Of a DNA stretch of 64,000 bases, positions 9,022 to 17,298 are shown piece by piece. The notes under the pieces were generated by a model. It saw only the letters and a program-made list of their open reading frames with translations, did not search any database and was not told the origin of the DNA. The first letter of the stretch is position 1. Each line of letters starts with the position of its first letter. A program made the translations under genes and the position numbers. The DNA is from Mariprofundus micogutta. GTDB lineage: Bacteria > Pseudomonadota > Zetaproteobacteria > Mariprofundales > Mariprofundaceae. The stretch is taken from the NCBI RefSeq assembly GCF_001895085.1, contig NZ_BDFD01000001.1, positions 124,001 through 188,000 on the forward strand, in the 5' to 3' direction.

Positions 9022-9594
9022 TTAGAATTTCCTGAACTGGCCTACCACTTCACCATAAATATCCAGTGACTCTTCCGGATAAATATCGGGATAATCTTCG
9101 TTAGCAGGCTCCAGATACATACCCTTACTGCCGCTGCGCAGGTATTTGATTGTAAAATCACCATCCACAATCGCCACTACAATCTTACCAAGATCAGGGT
9201 TGGTATTGCGTTCCACAATCAGGAAATCGCCATCATGGATACCCGCATTAATCATCGAATCTCCTTGCACGCCAACCAACACCGTACTGGAAGGACGTTC
9301 AACCAGATAATCATCAATGGTAATGGCATCGCCGAGAATCTCTGTCGCAGGGCTGGCAAAACCGGCCGGTGCAAATCCCACATGCGGGCGAGCAAAAAAC
9401 ATATTGGCCGGACTCAAACGTCCCCCCGGGGCCTTGCTGATATAACCTGCAAAAATCATGCGATCAACAAACTTCACCGCCCCCTGCTTACTCACACCGA
9501 CAAGAGCTGCGATCTCAGCATAAGATGGAATCAAACGATGCAGAGCGTAATAGTCCTGTAGCCTGCCGAGATAAAAAGGGTCTTTATTCACCAT
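9022..9594 (-). CDS. lexA: LexA/UmuD-like S24 family repressor
   Basis: A 190-residue two-domain repressor. The N-terminal winged helix-turn-helix covers residues 10-55 (IPSYAEIAALVGVSKQGAVK). Next comes the self-cleavage region with an Ala-Gly bond in FAPAGFASPA. The C-terminal S24 serine peptidase has catalytic Ser in GVQGDSMINAG and Lys in GDFTIKYL. On DNA damage such proteins cleave themselves with RecA-ssDNA and derepress SOS genes. The cleavage context (PAGFASPA) is as close to UmuD as to LexA, but the DNA-binding domain argues for a repressor. There is no Shine-Dalgarno: the ATG lies 6 nt after a -10-like hexamer and directly follows a perfect palindrome, so autoregulation and a leaderless mRNA are likely. 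An umuC-like gene is downstream. Confidence 0.88.
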   Translation of the reverse strand: MVNKDPFYLGRLQDYYALHRLIPSYAEIAALVGVSKQGAVKFVDRMIFAGYISKAPGGRLSPANMFFARPHVGFAPAGFASPATEILGDAITIDDYLVERPSSTVLVGVQGDSMINAGIHDGDFLIVERNTNPDLGKIVVAIVDGDFTIKYLRSGSKGMYLEPANEDYPDIYPEESLDIYGEVVGQFRKF

Positions 9595-9600
9595 GGCAAC

Positions 9601-9629
9601 ACTATGGTGTACGATCGTACACCTTGCAA
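9601..9629 (-). promoter_or_regulatory. lexA promoter with an 18-bp perfect palindromic operator in its spacer
   Basis: On the minus strand: -35 TTGCAA (9629-9624), a 17-bp spacer, -10 CATAGT (9606-9601), then 6 nt to the ATG at 9594. The palindrome GGTGTACGATCGTACACC occupies 9606-9623, so it fills the whole spacer and touches the -10. It is unlike the E. coli CTGT-N8-ACAG box, the Bacillus CGAAC box and the alphaproteobacterial GTTC boxes. That it binds the adjacent LexA-like protein is inferred from position. I found no second copy in the window. Confidence 0.7.
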
Positions 9630-9693
9630 CTATTTTTTATATTAAACCACACGCCGCTGGTCTCTCCATCAAAATCAGTGTTATAGTCACCCC

Positions 9694-11346
9694 ATGTTTT
9701 TCTCGAAACCCAAACAACCATCCCCTGAACAGATTCAACAGCTAACCCAGCTCTTTGCCCTCGGCGAGCTGGAAGAATTGATCGAAGAAGCTAACGAACT
9801 GGCCAGGAAGTTCCCGAAAACCGCACAGATTCACAATATTCTTTCTGTTGCCTATAACGCCACCGGCGATTATCACGCTGCGGTCGATAGCGCCGAGCGT
9901 GCCACCCAGATTCAACCCGACTATGCCAAGGCATTCCTTAATCAGGGTAATGCGCTGGCCAATCTCGGTGAAGATGAAGAGGCTCTGAACAGCTACCGCC
10001 AGGCCGTGCTGATCGCCCCTGATTTTGCTGAAGGCTACAACAATCTGGGCGCATTTCTGCTCAAACTCCAGCAACATGAGGAGGCGGCAAAGAGTTTCAC
10101 CATAGCCCTTGAAATAAAAACCGACTATATCAAAGCACACAACAACCTTGGCTGCGCATTGATGGAATTGGGCCGTTATGAAGAGGCCATTACCAACTTC
10201 GAATCTGCCATTGCATTAAACCCTGACTATGCCGAGGCCTATAATAATATGGGTGGAGCGCTACTGGATACAGGTCGCAAACAGGATGCCATCGACAGCT
10301 TCAGCCGTGCGATCGAGCTCAATCCTCATAGTACTGAGGCGCATCGCCAGCTTGCAGGTTTGCTGTCGTTTGCGTCAGATAACCGCTTATATGCCGACAT
10401 GAAGGTATTGTATCGGCTAGGTGAACTGACAGACACACAACGCATGCACCTCTGCTTTGCTCTGGCCAAAGCAGAAGATGATATGGGCAATGTAGAGCAA
10501 TCCTTTGATTATCTCAAAGAGGGGAACCAGCTACGCAAAGTACTCTCCGGCTACTCTCTCGATGCAGACCGTGAGCTGTTCAGACAGATCAAATCAGCCT
10601 TTTCGATGACCATCCAGCAGCAGCCAGTCACTGAAACGGATAACACTCACACACCTATCTTTATCCTGGGCATGCCGCGCTCCGGCACCACACTGGTGGA
10701 ACAAATTCTCTGCAGCCACTCAAAAGTCCATGGTGCAGGTGAAGTCGCCATCCTCGACCACGGTATCAACAGTATCGAATGGAACAAACATGGAATTCAC
10801 TCCGATCAGTTGCAAAACCTGCGTCAGCACTACCTCTCCTGGATGGAGAGTCTGGATGTCAGTGAAGACTTTATCACTGATAAAGCCACCATCAATTTCA
10901 GATGGATCGGGTTTATTCTGCAATCCATGCCGGAAGCTCGCATCATCCATATCAAGCGTGATGCCAGAGCCACGTGCTGGTCGGCCTACAAGCACTTCTT
11001 TGGCGGCGATGCCCTCGGCTTTTCCTGTGATCTTGATGACGTAAGTGAATATTACAAGCTTTACGTGGATCTCATGGATTTCTGGGAACTGCATTTCCCG
11101 GGTCGCATCCATCACATCAATTATGAGAGCCTGACTGAATCTCAGGAAGATAAGACTCGTAAATTACTGGATTATTGCGGTCTTGATTGGGAAGAGCAGT
11201 GCATGGACTTCCACCTTTCCGGTCGTGCCGTTGCAACAGCCTCTAATGAACAGGTCAGACAAAAAATGTATCAGGGCAGCTCTGAGGCCTGGCATACATT
11301 CGAAACACACCTGGAGCCAATGCTCAGACAGTTGAAAGATTATTGA
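9694..11346 (+). CDS. TPR protein with C-terminal sulfotransferase domain
   Basis: A 550-residue fusion. Residues about 30-235 form six or so tetratricopeptide repeats (recurrent AYNNMGGALLDTGRKQDAI-type units). Residues about 310-550 are a sulfotransferase fold, with the 5'-phosphosulfate loop ILGMPRSGTTLVEQIL near 325 and the 3'-phosphate region IIHIKRDARATCWS near 415. It would transfer sulfate from PAPS to an unknown acceptor, perhaps a polysaccharide or protein held by the repeats. There is no signal peptide. It diverges from lexA across a 99-bp gap. It has no Shine-Dalgarno, but an extended -10 (TGTTATAGT, hexamer at 9682-9687) ends 6 nt before the ATG. A strong terminator follows it. 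Confidence 0.85.
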   Translation: MFFSKPKQPSPEQIQQLTQLFALGELEELIEEANELARKFPKTAQIHNILSVAYNATGDYHAAVDSAERATQIQPDYAKAFLNQGNALANLGEDEEALNSYRQAVLIAPDFAEGYNNLGAFLLKLQQHEEAAKSFTIALEIKTDYIKAHNNLGCALMELGRYEEAITNFESAIALNPDYAEAYNNMGGALLDTGRKQDAIDSFSRAIELNPHSTEAHRQLAGLLSFASDNRLYADMKVLYRLGELTDTQRMHLCFALAKAEDDMGNVEQSFDYLKEGNQLRKVLSGYSLDADRELFRQIKSAFSMTIQQQPVTETDNTHTPIFILGMPRSGTTLVEQILCSHSKVHGAGEVAILDHGINSIEWNKHGIHSDQLQNLRQHYLSWMESLDVSEDFITDKATINFRWIGFILQSMPEARIIHIKRDARATCWSAYKHFFGGDALGFSCDLDDVSEYYKLYVDLMDFWELHFPGRIHHINYESLTESQEDKTRKLLDYCGLDWEEQCMDFHLSGRAVATASNEQVRQKMYQGSSEAWHTFETHLEPMLRQLKDY

Positions 11347-11363
11347 GCTATCAGCACGAAACA

Positions 11364-11394
11364 AAAAGAGCCCAGGCTATGCCTGGGCTCTTTT
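11364..11394. terminator. Bidirectional intrinsic terminator between the TPR-sulfotransferase gene and dapB
   Basis: A perfect 14-bp stem, AAAAGAGCCCAGGC (11364-11377) and its complement (11381-11394), with a 3-nt TAT loop. A-rich and T-rich flanks serve both strands. It sits between convergent genes and would end both the sulfotransferase mRNA and the dnaJ-dapB mRNA. Confidence 0.92.
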
Positions 11395-11413
11395 ATTAAG
11401 GCTTCAAAGAAAA

Positions 11414-12223
11414 TCAATCGCGCAGGTTCAAAACATCCTGCATGTCATACCATCCACTGGATTGATCTGACAACCAAGCCGCAGCGCGTACTGCACCACG
11501 AGCGAAAACCATACGATCAGATGCACGGTGATTGATCTCAATACGCTCTTCATCAGCGATAAACATGGCTTCATGTTCACCTACAATATTACCACCGCGC
11601 AGCACGGAAAAACCGATATCGCCAGCTTTACGCGCTCCGGTAATACCTTCACGCGAATAGACTGCCACATCATCCAAGGCAACACCGCGCCCTGCCGCCA
11701 GTGATTTACCCATAGCCAGTGCAGTACCACTCGGCGCATCTACCTTGTGCTTGTGATGGGCTTCGAAGATTTCAGCATCATAATCATTACCCAGTACTTC
11801 AGCGGCTTTTTCAATCAGCTTCAGTGCCAGATTCACGCCAACTGAATAATTTGCTGCCATCACAACCGGTGAGTTTGAGAGTACCTCTTTTAACTGCTTC
11901 AGCTGTTCCGCATCAAAGCCGGTGGTTCCGATCACAATACCCATGCCGCGTTCAGCAATAAATGCTGCATGCTGCAGCGTTGCTGCCGGTGCAGTGAAAT
12001 CAATCACCACATCTGCTTCGTTACATGTAGCGATATCAGCCGCCAGTGGCACAGCCAGCGTCTCCACGCCGGCCAGTTCTCCGGCATCGCGCCCGACGAA
12101 TGGCGAACCGGCACGTTCGGTTGCACCAACCAGCACTGCACCTTTCGCTTCTGTTACCGCACGCACCAGCATGCGCCCCATACGGCCGGAAGCACCAACA
12201 ACGATAACTCTTAACTCACTCAT
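11414..12223 (-). CDS. dapB: 4-hydroxy-tetrahydrodipicolinate reductase
   Basis: NAD(P)H-dependent reductase of the diaminopimelate/lysine pathway, needed for peptidoglycan. The Rossmann motif GASGRMGRML is at residues 9-18. The catalytic and substrate-binding segment EAHHKHKVDAPSGTALAMG lies near residue 155, with the His-His and the Lys in place. At 269 residues it is full length. Its ATG overlaps the dnaJ stop (TAATG), so it is the tail of the dnaK-dnaJ unit, a proteobacterial arrangement without an obvious functional link. It ends at a bidirectional terminator. Confidence 0.96.
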   Translation of the reverse strand: MSELRVIVVGASGRMGRMLVRAVTEAKGAVLVGATERAGSPFVGRDAGELAGVETLAVPLAADIATCNEADVVIDFTAPAATLQHAAFIAERGMGIVIGTTGFDAEQLKQLKEVLSNSPVVMAANYSVGVNLALKLIEKAAEVLGNDYDAEIFEAHHKHKVDAPSGTALAMGKSLAAGRGVALDDVAVYSREGITGARKAGDIGFSVLRGGNIVGEHEAMFIADEERIEINHRASDRMVFARGAVRAAAWLSDQSSGWYDMQDVLNLRD

Positions 12224-13368
12224 TACTTGCTCTCATTGGACAGATCTTCCCAGAAATCTTTCACTTTGCCCAGAAACGATGAGCGTTCCGGATAAATATC
12301 ATCACCGGCTTCATTGGCAAATTCACGCAACAGGTCTTTCTGACGTGAAGTCATTTTCTTCGGCACGGCAATCTGTACACGCACATACAGATCACCTTTC
12401 TGGCTACCCGCACGTACATCCGGCACACCATGGCCACGCAGGCGGAACACACGTCCACCCTCGGTACCAGCCGGAATTTTAATTTTTACTCTGCCGTGCA
12501 GGGTTGGTGCATCCACTTCCGCACCCAGTGTGGCCTGCGGGAATGTCACCGGCATAGTACAATAGAGATCGGCACCTTCACGCTCAAAAATCGAATGCTC
12601 TTTCAGAGAAATCACCACATACAGGTCACCTGCAGGGCTGCCATGCTGTCCGGCTTCGCCTTCACCACCGACACGTACCTGGGCACCGTCATAAACACCG
12701 GCAGGCACTTTGATTTTCAACTTCTTGTTAACTTTTACTCGCCCTGCACCGCCACAATCCAGACATGGTGATTCAATACGAGTGCCTGCACCGTGGCAGG
12801 TCGGACATGTGCGGCGAACGGCAAAGAAACCCTGTTGCATCTGCACCTGGCCATGACCACCACAGGTACCACACGGCACCGGATTGGAACCCGGACGTGC
12901 ACCGGATCCGTTACACGTATCGCACGATTCATGTTTGGGGATCTTCAATTCAACTTCACGACCGCTGGCTGCTTCCTCCAGCGTCAGGGTCAGATTATAA
13001 CGCAGGTCCGCGCCACGCGAGGTTCGTGCACCACCGCGACCACCGAACATATCGCCAAATACATCGCCGAACATATCTCCGAAATCACGGAAAGCATGCG
13101 AATCCTGAGCACCACCACGGCCCCAGAAGTCCTGCATCTGCTCATCCACACCGGCATGACCGTACTGATCGTAACGTGCGCGTTTTCCGTCATCTGTCAG
13201 CACTTCATAGGCTTCTGTTACTTCACGGAAATTTTCAGCTGCTTTTTCATCATCCGGATTTCGGTCCGGGTGATATTTCATAGCCAGCTTGCGGTACGCC
13301 CGTTTGATGGTGTTCTCATCGGCATCTTTTGCCACACCCAGCACTTCATAATAATCGCGTTTGGACAC
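12223..13368 (-). CDS. dnaJ: Chaperone protein DnaJ (Hsp40)
   Basis: Cochaperone that delivers unfolded substrates to DnaK and stimulates its ATPase. The J domain is at residues 3-70 with HPD in YHPDRNP. It is followed by a Gly/Phe-rich linker (GRGGAQDSHAFRDFGDMFGD) and four zinc-finger repeats of CxxCxGxG type (CDTCNGSG, CGTCGGHG, CPTCHGAG, CLDCGGAG). The C-terminal substrate domains complete it. The frame allows GTG at 13374, but GTG 13368 gives the standard MSKRDYYEVLG and has AGGGAG 5 nt upstream, whereas the first GTG abuts that Shine-Dalgarno. dnaK is upstream, separated by a terminator-like hairpin and a repeat element, and dapB is coupled downstream. Confidence 0.96.
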   Translation of the reverse strand: MSKRDYYEVLGVAKDADENTIKRAYRKLAMKYHPDRNPDDEKAAENFREVTEAYEVLTDDGKRARYDQYGHAGVDEQMQDFWGRGGAQDSHAFRDFGDMFGDVFGDMFGGRGGARTSRGADLRYNLTLTLEEAASGREVELKIPKHESCDTCNGSGARPGSNPVPCGTCGGHGQVQMQQGFFAVRRTCPTCHGAGTRIESPCLDCGGAGRVKVNKKLKIKVPAGVYDGAQVRVGGEGEAGQHGSPAGDLYVVISLKEHSIFEREGADLYCTMPVTFPQATLGAEVDAPTLHGRVKIKIPAGTEGGRVFRLRGHGVPDVRAGSQKGDLYVRVQIAVPKKMTSRQKDLLREFANEAGDDIYPERSSFLGKVKDFWEDLSNESK

Positions 13369-13400
13369 TCTCACTCCCTGCTAAATCATTCAAAATCATT

Positions 13401-13484
13401 CACCGCAAAGGACGCAAAGTTTCGCAGAGGAAAGCAAAATATCACTACTGGTTAACTCTGCAGAACGTTGCATCCTCTGCCGTT
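13401..13484. repeat. Interspersed repeat with inverted arms, copy B (compact hairpin)
   Basis: The left arm at 13401-13434 begins CACCGCAAAGGACGCAAAG. The right arm at 13451-13484, read on the opposite strand, begins AACGGCAGAGGATGCAACG. An ungapped comparison gives 24 of 34 identical positions, with a 16-nt loop. A transcript would fold into one long imperfect hairpin. It lies between dnaK and dnaJ. The 15-mer ACGCAAAGTTTCGCA of the left arm recurs exactly in the right arm of copy C (28017-28045 region). Confidence 0.7.
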
Positions 13485-13509
13485 CAACGTCTCTATCTGT
13501 TAAAACGTG

Positions 13510-13540
13510 AAAAGGAGCGGCAGGCAAAAGCCCCCGCTCC
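13510..13540 (-). terminator. Intrinsic terminator after dnaK
   Basis: On the minus strand the stem GGAGCGG/CCGCTCC (13540-13534 and 13520-13514) encloses a smaller GGC-TTTT-GCC stem and is followed by TTTT. It starts about 20 bp past the dnaK stop. Leakage would set the dnaK:dnaJ ratio, because dnaJ lies downstream on the same strand. Confidence 0.75.
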
Positions 13541-13560
13541 TCGCACATCAGACCCGCGTC

Positions 13561-15477
13561 TTACTTCTTGTCGTTTTCATCCACAACTTCAGCATCAACC
13601 ACATCATCCTGCTTGTTTGATGATGCATCTGTATCCTGAGCTTCGCCACCTTCAGCCTGAGCCTGTTGCTGCTGCATATCCTGATAGATTGCTTCACCCA
13701 GTTTCTGAGCTTTTTCAGCCAGTTTTTCTTCAGCTGCAGTAATGGTGTCTTTATCACCACCTTCAATCGCTTTCTTCAGCTCTTCAAGCGCATCTTCGAT
13801 ACCCTTACGTGTGTCTTCATCCACCTTGTCGCCATGCTCTTTCAGTGACTTCTCTGTGGAATAGACCAGTGCATCGGCGCGATTCTTCGCTTCAATCTGC
13901 TCTTTCAGCTCTTTATCCGCATCAGCATTGGCTTCGGCATCTTTCTTCATGCGTTCGATCTCTTCCTCGGACAGGCCGGAACCGGATTCAATACGAATCG
14001 AAGTCTCTTTACCGGTACCTTTATCCTTGGCATGCACATGCATGATACCGTTGGCATCGATGTCAAATGTCACTTCAACCTGTGGCATGCCGCGTGGAGC
14101 AGGTGCAATGCCTTCCAGATTAAACAGACCCAGCTGTTTATTGCCACTGAACAGGTCACGTTCACCCTGTGCAACTTTAATGGTCACCGCAGTCTGATTA
14201 TCGGCGGCAGTGGTATAGGTCTGACTCTTCTTGGTCGGGATAGTGGTATTTTTCTCGATGATTTTGTTAAAGATACCGCCTTCAACTTCAATACCGAGAG
14301 ACAGCGGTGTGACGTCCAGCAGCAGCACGTCGGTCACATCACCGGTCAATACTGCACCCTGAATCGCTGCACCAATCGCTACCACCTCATCCGGGTTCAC
14401 ACCCTTGTGTGGCTCAGAGCCGAAGAATGTCTGAACTTTTTCCTGTACCAGTGGCATACGTGTCTGACCGCCCACCAGTACAACCTCGTGAACGTCGGAA
14501 GCTTTCACGCCAGCATCTTTGAGTGCCTGCTTGCATGGCTCCAATGATCTTTCAACCAGATCACCGACCAGGCTTTCAAACTTGGCACGGCTCAGCTTGA
14601 TCAGCAGATGTTTAGGGCCGGAAGCATCAGCTGTGATGAATGGCAGGTTCACCTCAGTCTGCTGGGAAGAAGAGAGCTCAATCTTGGCCTTTTCAGCTGC
14701 TTCTTTCAGCCGCTGCAGAGCCAGCTTGTCAGCCATCAGATCCACGCCATGTTCTTTCTTGAACTCGTCAGCCAGATATTTGATCAGTACCTGATCGAAA
14801 TCTTCGCCGCCAAGGAAGGTATCACCATTAGTAGCTTTTACTTCAAATACGCCATCACCAATTTCAAGAATGGAAATATCGAACGTACCACCACCCAGAT
14901 CGTAAACTGCAATCAGATGATTCTCTTCTGTTTTATCCAGACCGTAGGCAAGCGCTGCTGCAGTCGGCTCATTAACAATACGCAGAACATTCAGACCGGC
15001 AATCGCGCCCGCATCTTTGGTTGCCTGACGCTGAGAATCGTTGAAGTAAGCCGGAACAGTAATCACTGCATCCTTAACTTCTTCACCCAGATAATCTTCG
15101 GCGGTTTTCTTCATCTTCTGCAGCGTAATCGCAGAAATTTCCTGCGGGCTCATTTTCTTGCCGTTGGCTTCCACCCAGGCATCGCCGTTATCAGCAGCCA
15201 CGATAGGATAAGAAACCAGTTCATGATGATGCTTGGTTTCAGCCGAATCGAATTTGCGTCCAATCAAACGTTTCGCAGCATAAAATGTATTATCCGGATT
15301 GGTCACCATCTGACGTTTTGCAGAAGCGCCCACCAGACGTTCATCATTGGCAAATGCCACAACTGATGGTGTGGTATTATCACCTTCCGAGTTGGCGATC
15401 ACTTTCGCCTTATCACCTTCCATGACGGCCACGCACGAGTTAGTGGTGCCGAGGTCAATTCCAATTACTTTTGCCAT
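13561..15477 (-). CDS. dnaK: Chaperone protein DnaK (Hsp70)
   Basis: ATP-driven chaperone. The start [19 protein letters not shown], the phosphate loop [11 protein letters not shown] (near 195) and [10 protein letters not shown] (near 340) define the ATPase domain. The substrate domain begins near [10 protein letters not shown] and [13 protein letters not shown], and the alpha lid ends in a Gln, Asp and Glu-rich tail. The full length is 638 residues. AGGAG precedes the start. A sigma32-like promoter at 15533-15560 lies about 60 bp upstream, so heat-shock control independent of HrcA is likely. It sits in the order hrcA-grpE-dnaK-dnaJ. Confidence 0.97.
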   Translation of the reverse strand: MAKVIGIDLGTTNSCVAVMEGDKAKVIANSEGDNTTPSVVAFANDERLVGASAKRQMVTNPDNTFYAAKRLIGRKFDSAETKHHHELVSYPIVAADNGDAWVEANGKKMSPQEISAITLQKMKKTAEDYLGEEVKDAVITVPAYFNDSQRQATKDAGAIAGLNVLRIVNEPTAAALAYGLDKTEENHLIAVYDLGGGTFDISILEIGDGVFEVKATNGDTFLGGEDFDQVLIKYLADEFKKEHGVDLMADKLALQRLKEAAEKAKIELSSSQQTEVNLPFITADASGPKHLLIKLSRAKFESLVGDLVERSLEPCKQALKDAGVKASDVHEVVLVGGQTRMPLVQEKVQTFFGSEPHKGVNPDEVVAIGAAIQGAVLTGDVTDVLLLDVTPLSLGIEVEGGIFNKIIEKNTTIPTKKSQTYTTAADNQTAVTIKVAQGERDLFSGNKQLGLFNLEGIAPAPRGMPQVEVTFDIDANGIMHVHAKDKGTGKETSIRIESGSGLSEEEIERMKKDAEANADADKELKEQIEAKNRADALVYSTEKSLKEHGDKVDEDTRKGIEDALEELKKAIEGGDKDTITAAEEKLAEKAQKLGEAIYQDMQQQQAQAEGGEAQDTDASSNKQDDVVDAEVVDENDKK

Positions 15478-15532
15478 TCTTTTTTCTCCTGATCATGCAA
15501 TTAAACTGCATTCAAACTTGTCTATGGGGTCT

Positions 15533-15560
15533 TTATGGGGGGCTCCGAAACCGCTTTCAA
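15533..15560 (-). promoter_or_regulatory. Sigma32-type heat-shock promoter of dnaK
   Basis: On the minus strand the -35 is (G)TTGAAA (15560-15555) and the -10 is CCCCATAA (15540-15533), with a 14-nt spacer. These match the sigma32 consensus CTTGAA and CCCCATNT at the expected distance. Transcription would begin near 15525, about 50 nt before the dnaK ATG. The call rests on sequence match and on the gene it serves. Confidence 0.8.
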
Positions 15561-15576
15561 CCCCTCTCATGATATT

Positions 15577-15655
15577 TTTTTGCCTTGAAGGACACGAAGT
15601 TCACAAACAGGCAGTTAATTTTAACAATTCTTGTGCTTCATCTACCTCGCAGTTT
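15577..15655. repeat. Interspersed repeat, divergent copy D
   Basis: CCTTGAAGGACACGAAGTTC (near 15582-15601) resembles the repeat arms in copies A-C (AAGGACGCAAAGTT-like). The opposite strand from 15654 reads CTGCGAGGTAGATGAAGCAC, a weaker inverted partner. It lies between grpE and dnaK, just upstream of the dnaK promoter. The relationship is plausible but weaker than among A, B and C. Confidence 0.4.
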
Positions 15656-15656
15656 T

Positions 15657-16208
15657 TTAAGCGGCAGGGCCACTCGACACGAGAACCTTGGCCGGACGAA
15701 TCAAACGCCCGTGCAGCGTATAACCAGCTACATGCTGGGCAATAACGGTCCCTTCCGGTGCTTCATCAGGCATCTGAGTCAGTGCTTCATGCAGATGCGG
15801 ATCAAAGACCTCACCTACAGCATCAATACGCTTCACTTCAAAGCGGTTCATCATGTCATGCCAGCTGTTCAGCGTAAGCTGCACACCTTCACGCATTACT
15901 GCTTCATTACCCTCTTCTGCTTCCAGAGCGCGCTCAAGGTTATCCACCACGTCCAGCAATGATGTCGCAAACTTCTCAACACCGAATTTATGTGCATCAG
16001 CAATTTCACGCTGGGTGCGTTTGCGCAGGTTTTCCATCTCGGCATAGGTGCGCAGAACCTTGTCTTTCAACTCAGCAATTTCCGCCTGTGCCGCTTCCAG
16101 TGGATCAACTTCCACTTCTTCTACTATTTCATCGCCGTTTTCATCCAGCTGAATGGCCTCTTCTTTCTCCACCGTCACTTCAGCTTCCTCTTTCTTCTTG
16201 CCTGCCAC
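15657..16208 (-). CDS. grpE: Nucleotide exchange factor GrpE
   Basis: Releases ADP from DnaK. The long N-terminal helix (around residues 40-110) includes LRTYAEMENLRKRTQREI, and the C-terminal beta domain has VFDPHLHEALTQMPDE and GYTLHGRLIRPAKVLVS, all typical. The frame runs upstream into hrcA, but GTG 16208 is the likely start. It forms a TAGTG overlap with the hrcA stop and has GGAGG 9 nt upstream, and the resulting MAGKKKEEAEV gives the usual charged N-terminus. The protein is 183 residues. It is translationally coupled to hrcA and so under CIRCE control. Confidence 0.95.
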   Translation of the reverse strand: MAGKKKEEAEVTVEKEEAIQLDENGDEIVEEVEVDPLEAAQAEIAELKDKVLRTYAEMENLRKRTQREIADAHKFGVEKFATSLLDVVDNLERALEAEEGNEAVMREGVQLTLNSWHDMMNRFEVKRIDAVGEVFDPHLHEALTQMPDEAPEGTVIAQHVAGYTLHGRLIRPAKVLVSSGPAA

Positions 16209-17230
16209 TACAGTTTTCCTCCTAGCATTTTGCTGACCCATTTGGCCGTACAATCCACAATCGGCATCACACGCTCATAATGCATGCGCCTTGGCCCGAT
16301 CACACCAAGCGTACCTACAATATTGGATGGCCCCTCATATCGGGAGAGTACCACCGAAATCTGTTCCATGTTCACCAGTGCATGTTCAGAGCCAATAAAC
16401 ACCTTCACACCGCTCTCTTCAGATTCCACCTGTTTCACCAGATGCAATAGCTGCTCTTTCTCTTCAATCGCCGTCATCAGCGAGCGAATAGTATCCACCA
16501 CAGCAAACTCCGGCATTTCAAGCAGTTGACCCTGACCACTGACAAACATGTCGCTCTGACCCTCTGTGGGGGCATCAGCCCAGCGTTTCAAGTCCTCAAG
16601 TAGATGACGCACTTTCAGACGATCCGAATCCATCTCATGCTGCAACCGGACACGAACCTCTTCGAGATTGCAGCCGCTTAGGAGTTCATTCAGACGTTGT
16701 GAAATTTCATGTAACTGGGCTTCGCTGCTCTCTTCTGGCCTGGCAATCAAGCGGTTCTGTACTTCACCAACATCAGTAACAATGACGGCCAGCACTTTTT
16801 CCGAAGAGACCGGCACCAGCTCAATGCGATTGATGCGATCAAAACCCTGTTCACGCACCCAAACCATACCAGCGAAATGTGTAAGACTGGCCAGCTCATC
16901 CGTCGCCCTCTTGAGTAGTGCGTTTCTTCCCGGCGCATCAGACAGATGACCTGCCACTTTCTGCTCAAGGGTCTGATTTATATTCGAATCTACGGCCATC
17001 AGTGTATCCACAAAATAACGCAAACCCGTATCGGTTGGCACTCGACCTGCGGATGTGTGAGGCGATGCCAGCATACCCTGCCGCTCAAGTTCAGCCATCA
17101 CATTACGAATCGATGCCGGACTCAGCCCCAACTCTCCCTGATCAGCGAGCTTACGCGAACCGACAGGCTGACCTGTCCCCAGATAAGCCCGAACCACTTC
17201 ACCAAGTATATGTTCGTGTCTGTCTTTCAT
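16208..17230 (-). CDS. hrcA: Heat-inducible transcription repressor HrcA
   Basis: Repressor of class I heat-shock genes that binds CIRCE and depends on GroEL for folding. The N-terminal winged helix is at residues 1-75 (SPASIRNVMAELERQGML). A GAF-like middle domain and the C-terminal VFIGSEHALVNMEQISVVLS and GTLGVIGPRRMHYERVMPIV segments complete the family pattern. At 340 residues it is full length. A CIRCE-type inverted repeat lies 37 bp upstream, so it represses itself and the coupled grpE. Its coexistence with a sigma32-type dnaK promoter suggests two-layer control. Confidence 0.95.
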   Translation of the reverse strand: MKDRHEHILGEVVRAYLGTGQPVGSRKLADQGELGLSPASIRNVMAELERQGMLASPHTSAGRVPTDTGLRYFVDTLMAVDSNINQTLEQKVAGHLSDAPGRNALLKRATDELASLTHFAGMVWVREQGFDRINRIELVPVSSEKVLAVIVTDVGEVQNRLIARPEESSEAQLHEISQRLNELLSGCNLEEVRVRLQHEMDSDRLKVRHLLEDLKRWADAPTEGQSDMFVSGQGQLLEMPEFAVVDTIRSLMTAIEEKEQLLHLVKQVESEESGVKVFIGSEHALVNMEQISVVLSRYEGPSNIVGTLGVIGPRRMHYERVMPIVDCTAKWVSKMLGGKL

Positions 17231-17266
17231 GGATGTGAGAAAACCACCTGCGTCTATTTAAAAGGT

Positions 17267-17293
17267 CTGGCACTCTAACGCCGGGAGTGCCGG
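17267..17293. promoter_or_regulatory. CIRCE operator
   Basis: CTGGCACTC (17267-17275), a 9-bp spacer, then GAGTGCCGG (17285-17293). This is the CIRCE layout (TTAGCACTC-N9-GAGTGCTAA) with the GCACTC/GAGTGC cores exact and the outer TTA/TAA replaced by G/C-rich bases. It is upstream of hrcA on the minus strand. It also sits just before the divergent L,D-transpeptidase-like gene, which may share the control. Confidence 0.85.
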
Positions 17294-17298
17294 AAACA

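Noticed and set aside
12793-13455. 220-codon plus-strand frame opposite dnaJ
   Set aside because: It lies entirely across the dnaJ coding region and the repeat copy B. Composition is that of a shadow frame, and there is no ribosome site or recognisable domain.
14608-15366. 252-codon plus-strand frame opposite dnaK
   Set aside because: Antisense shadow of a highly biased, conserved gene. The dnaK frame explains the openness.
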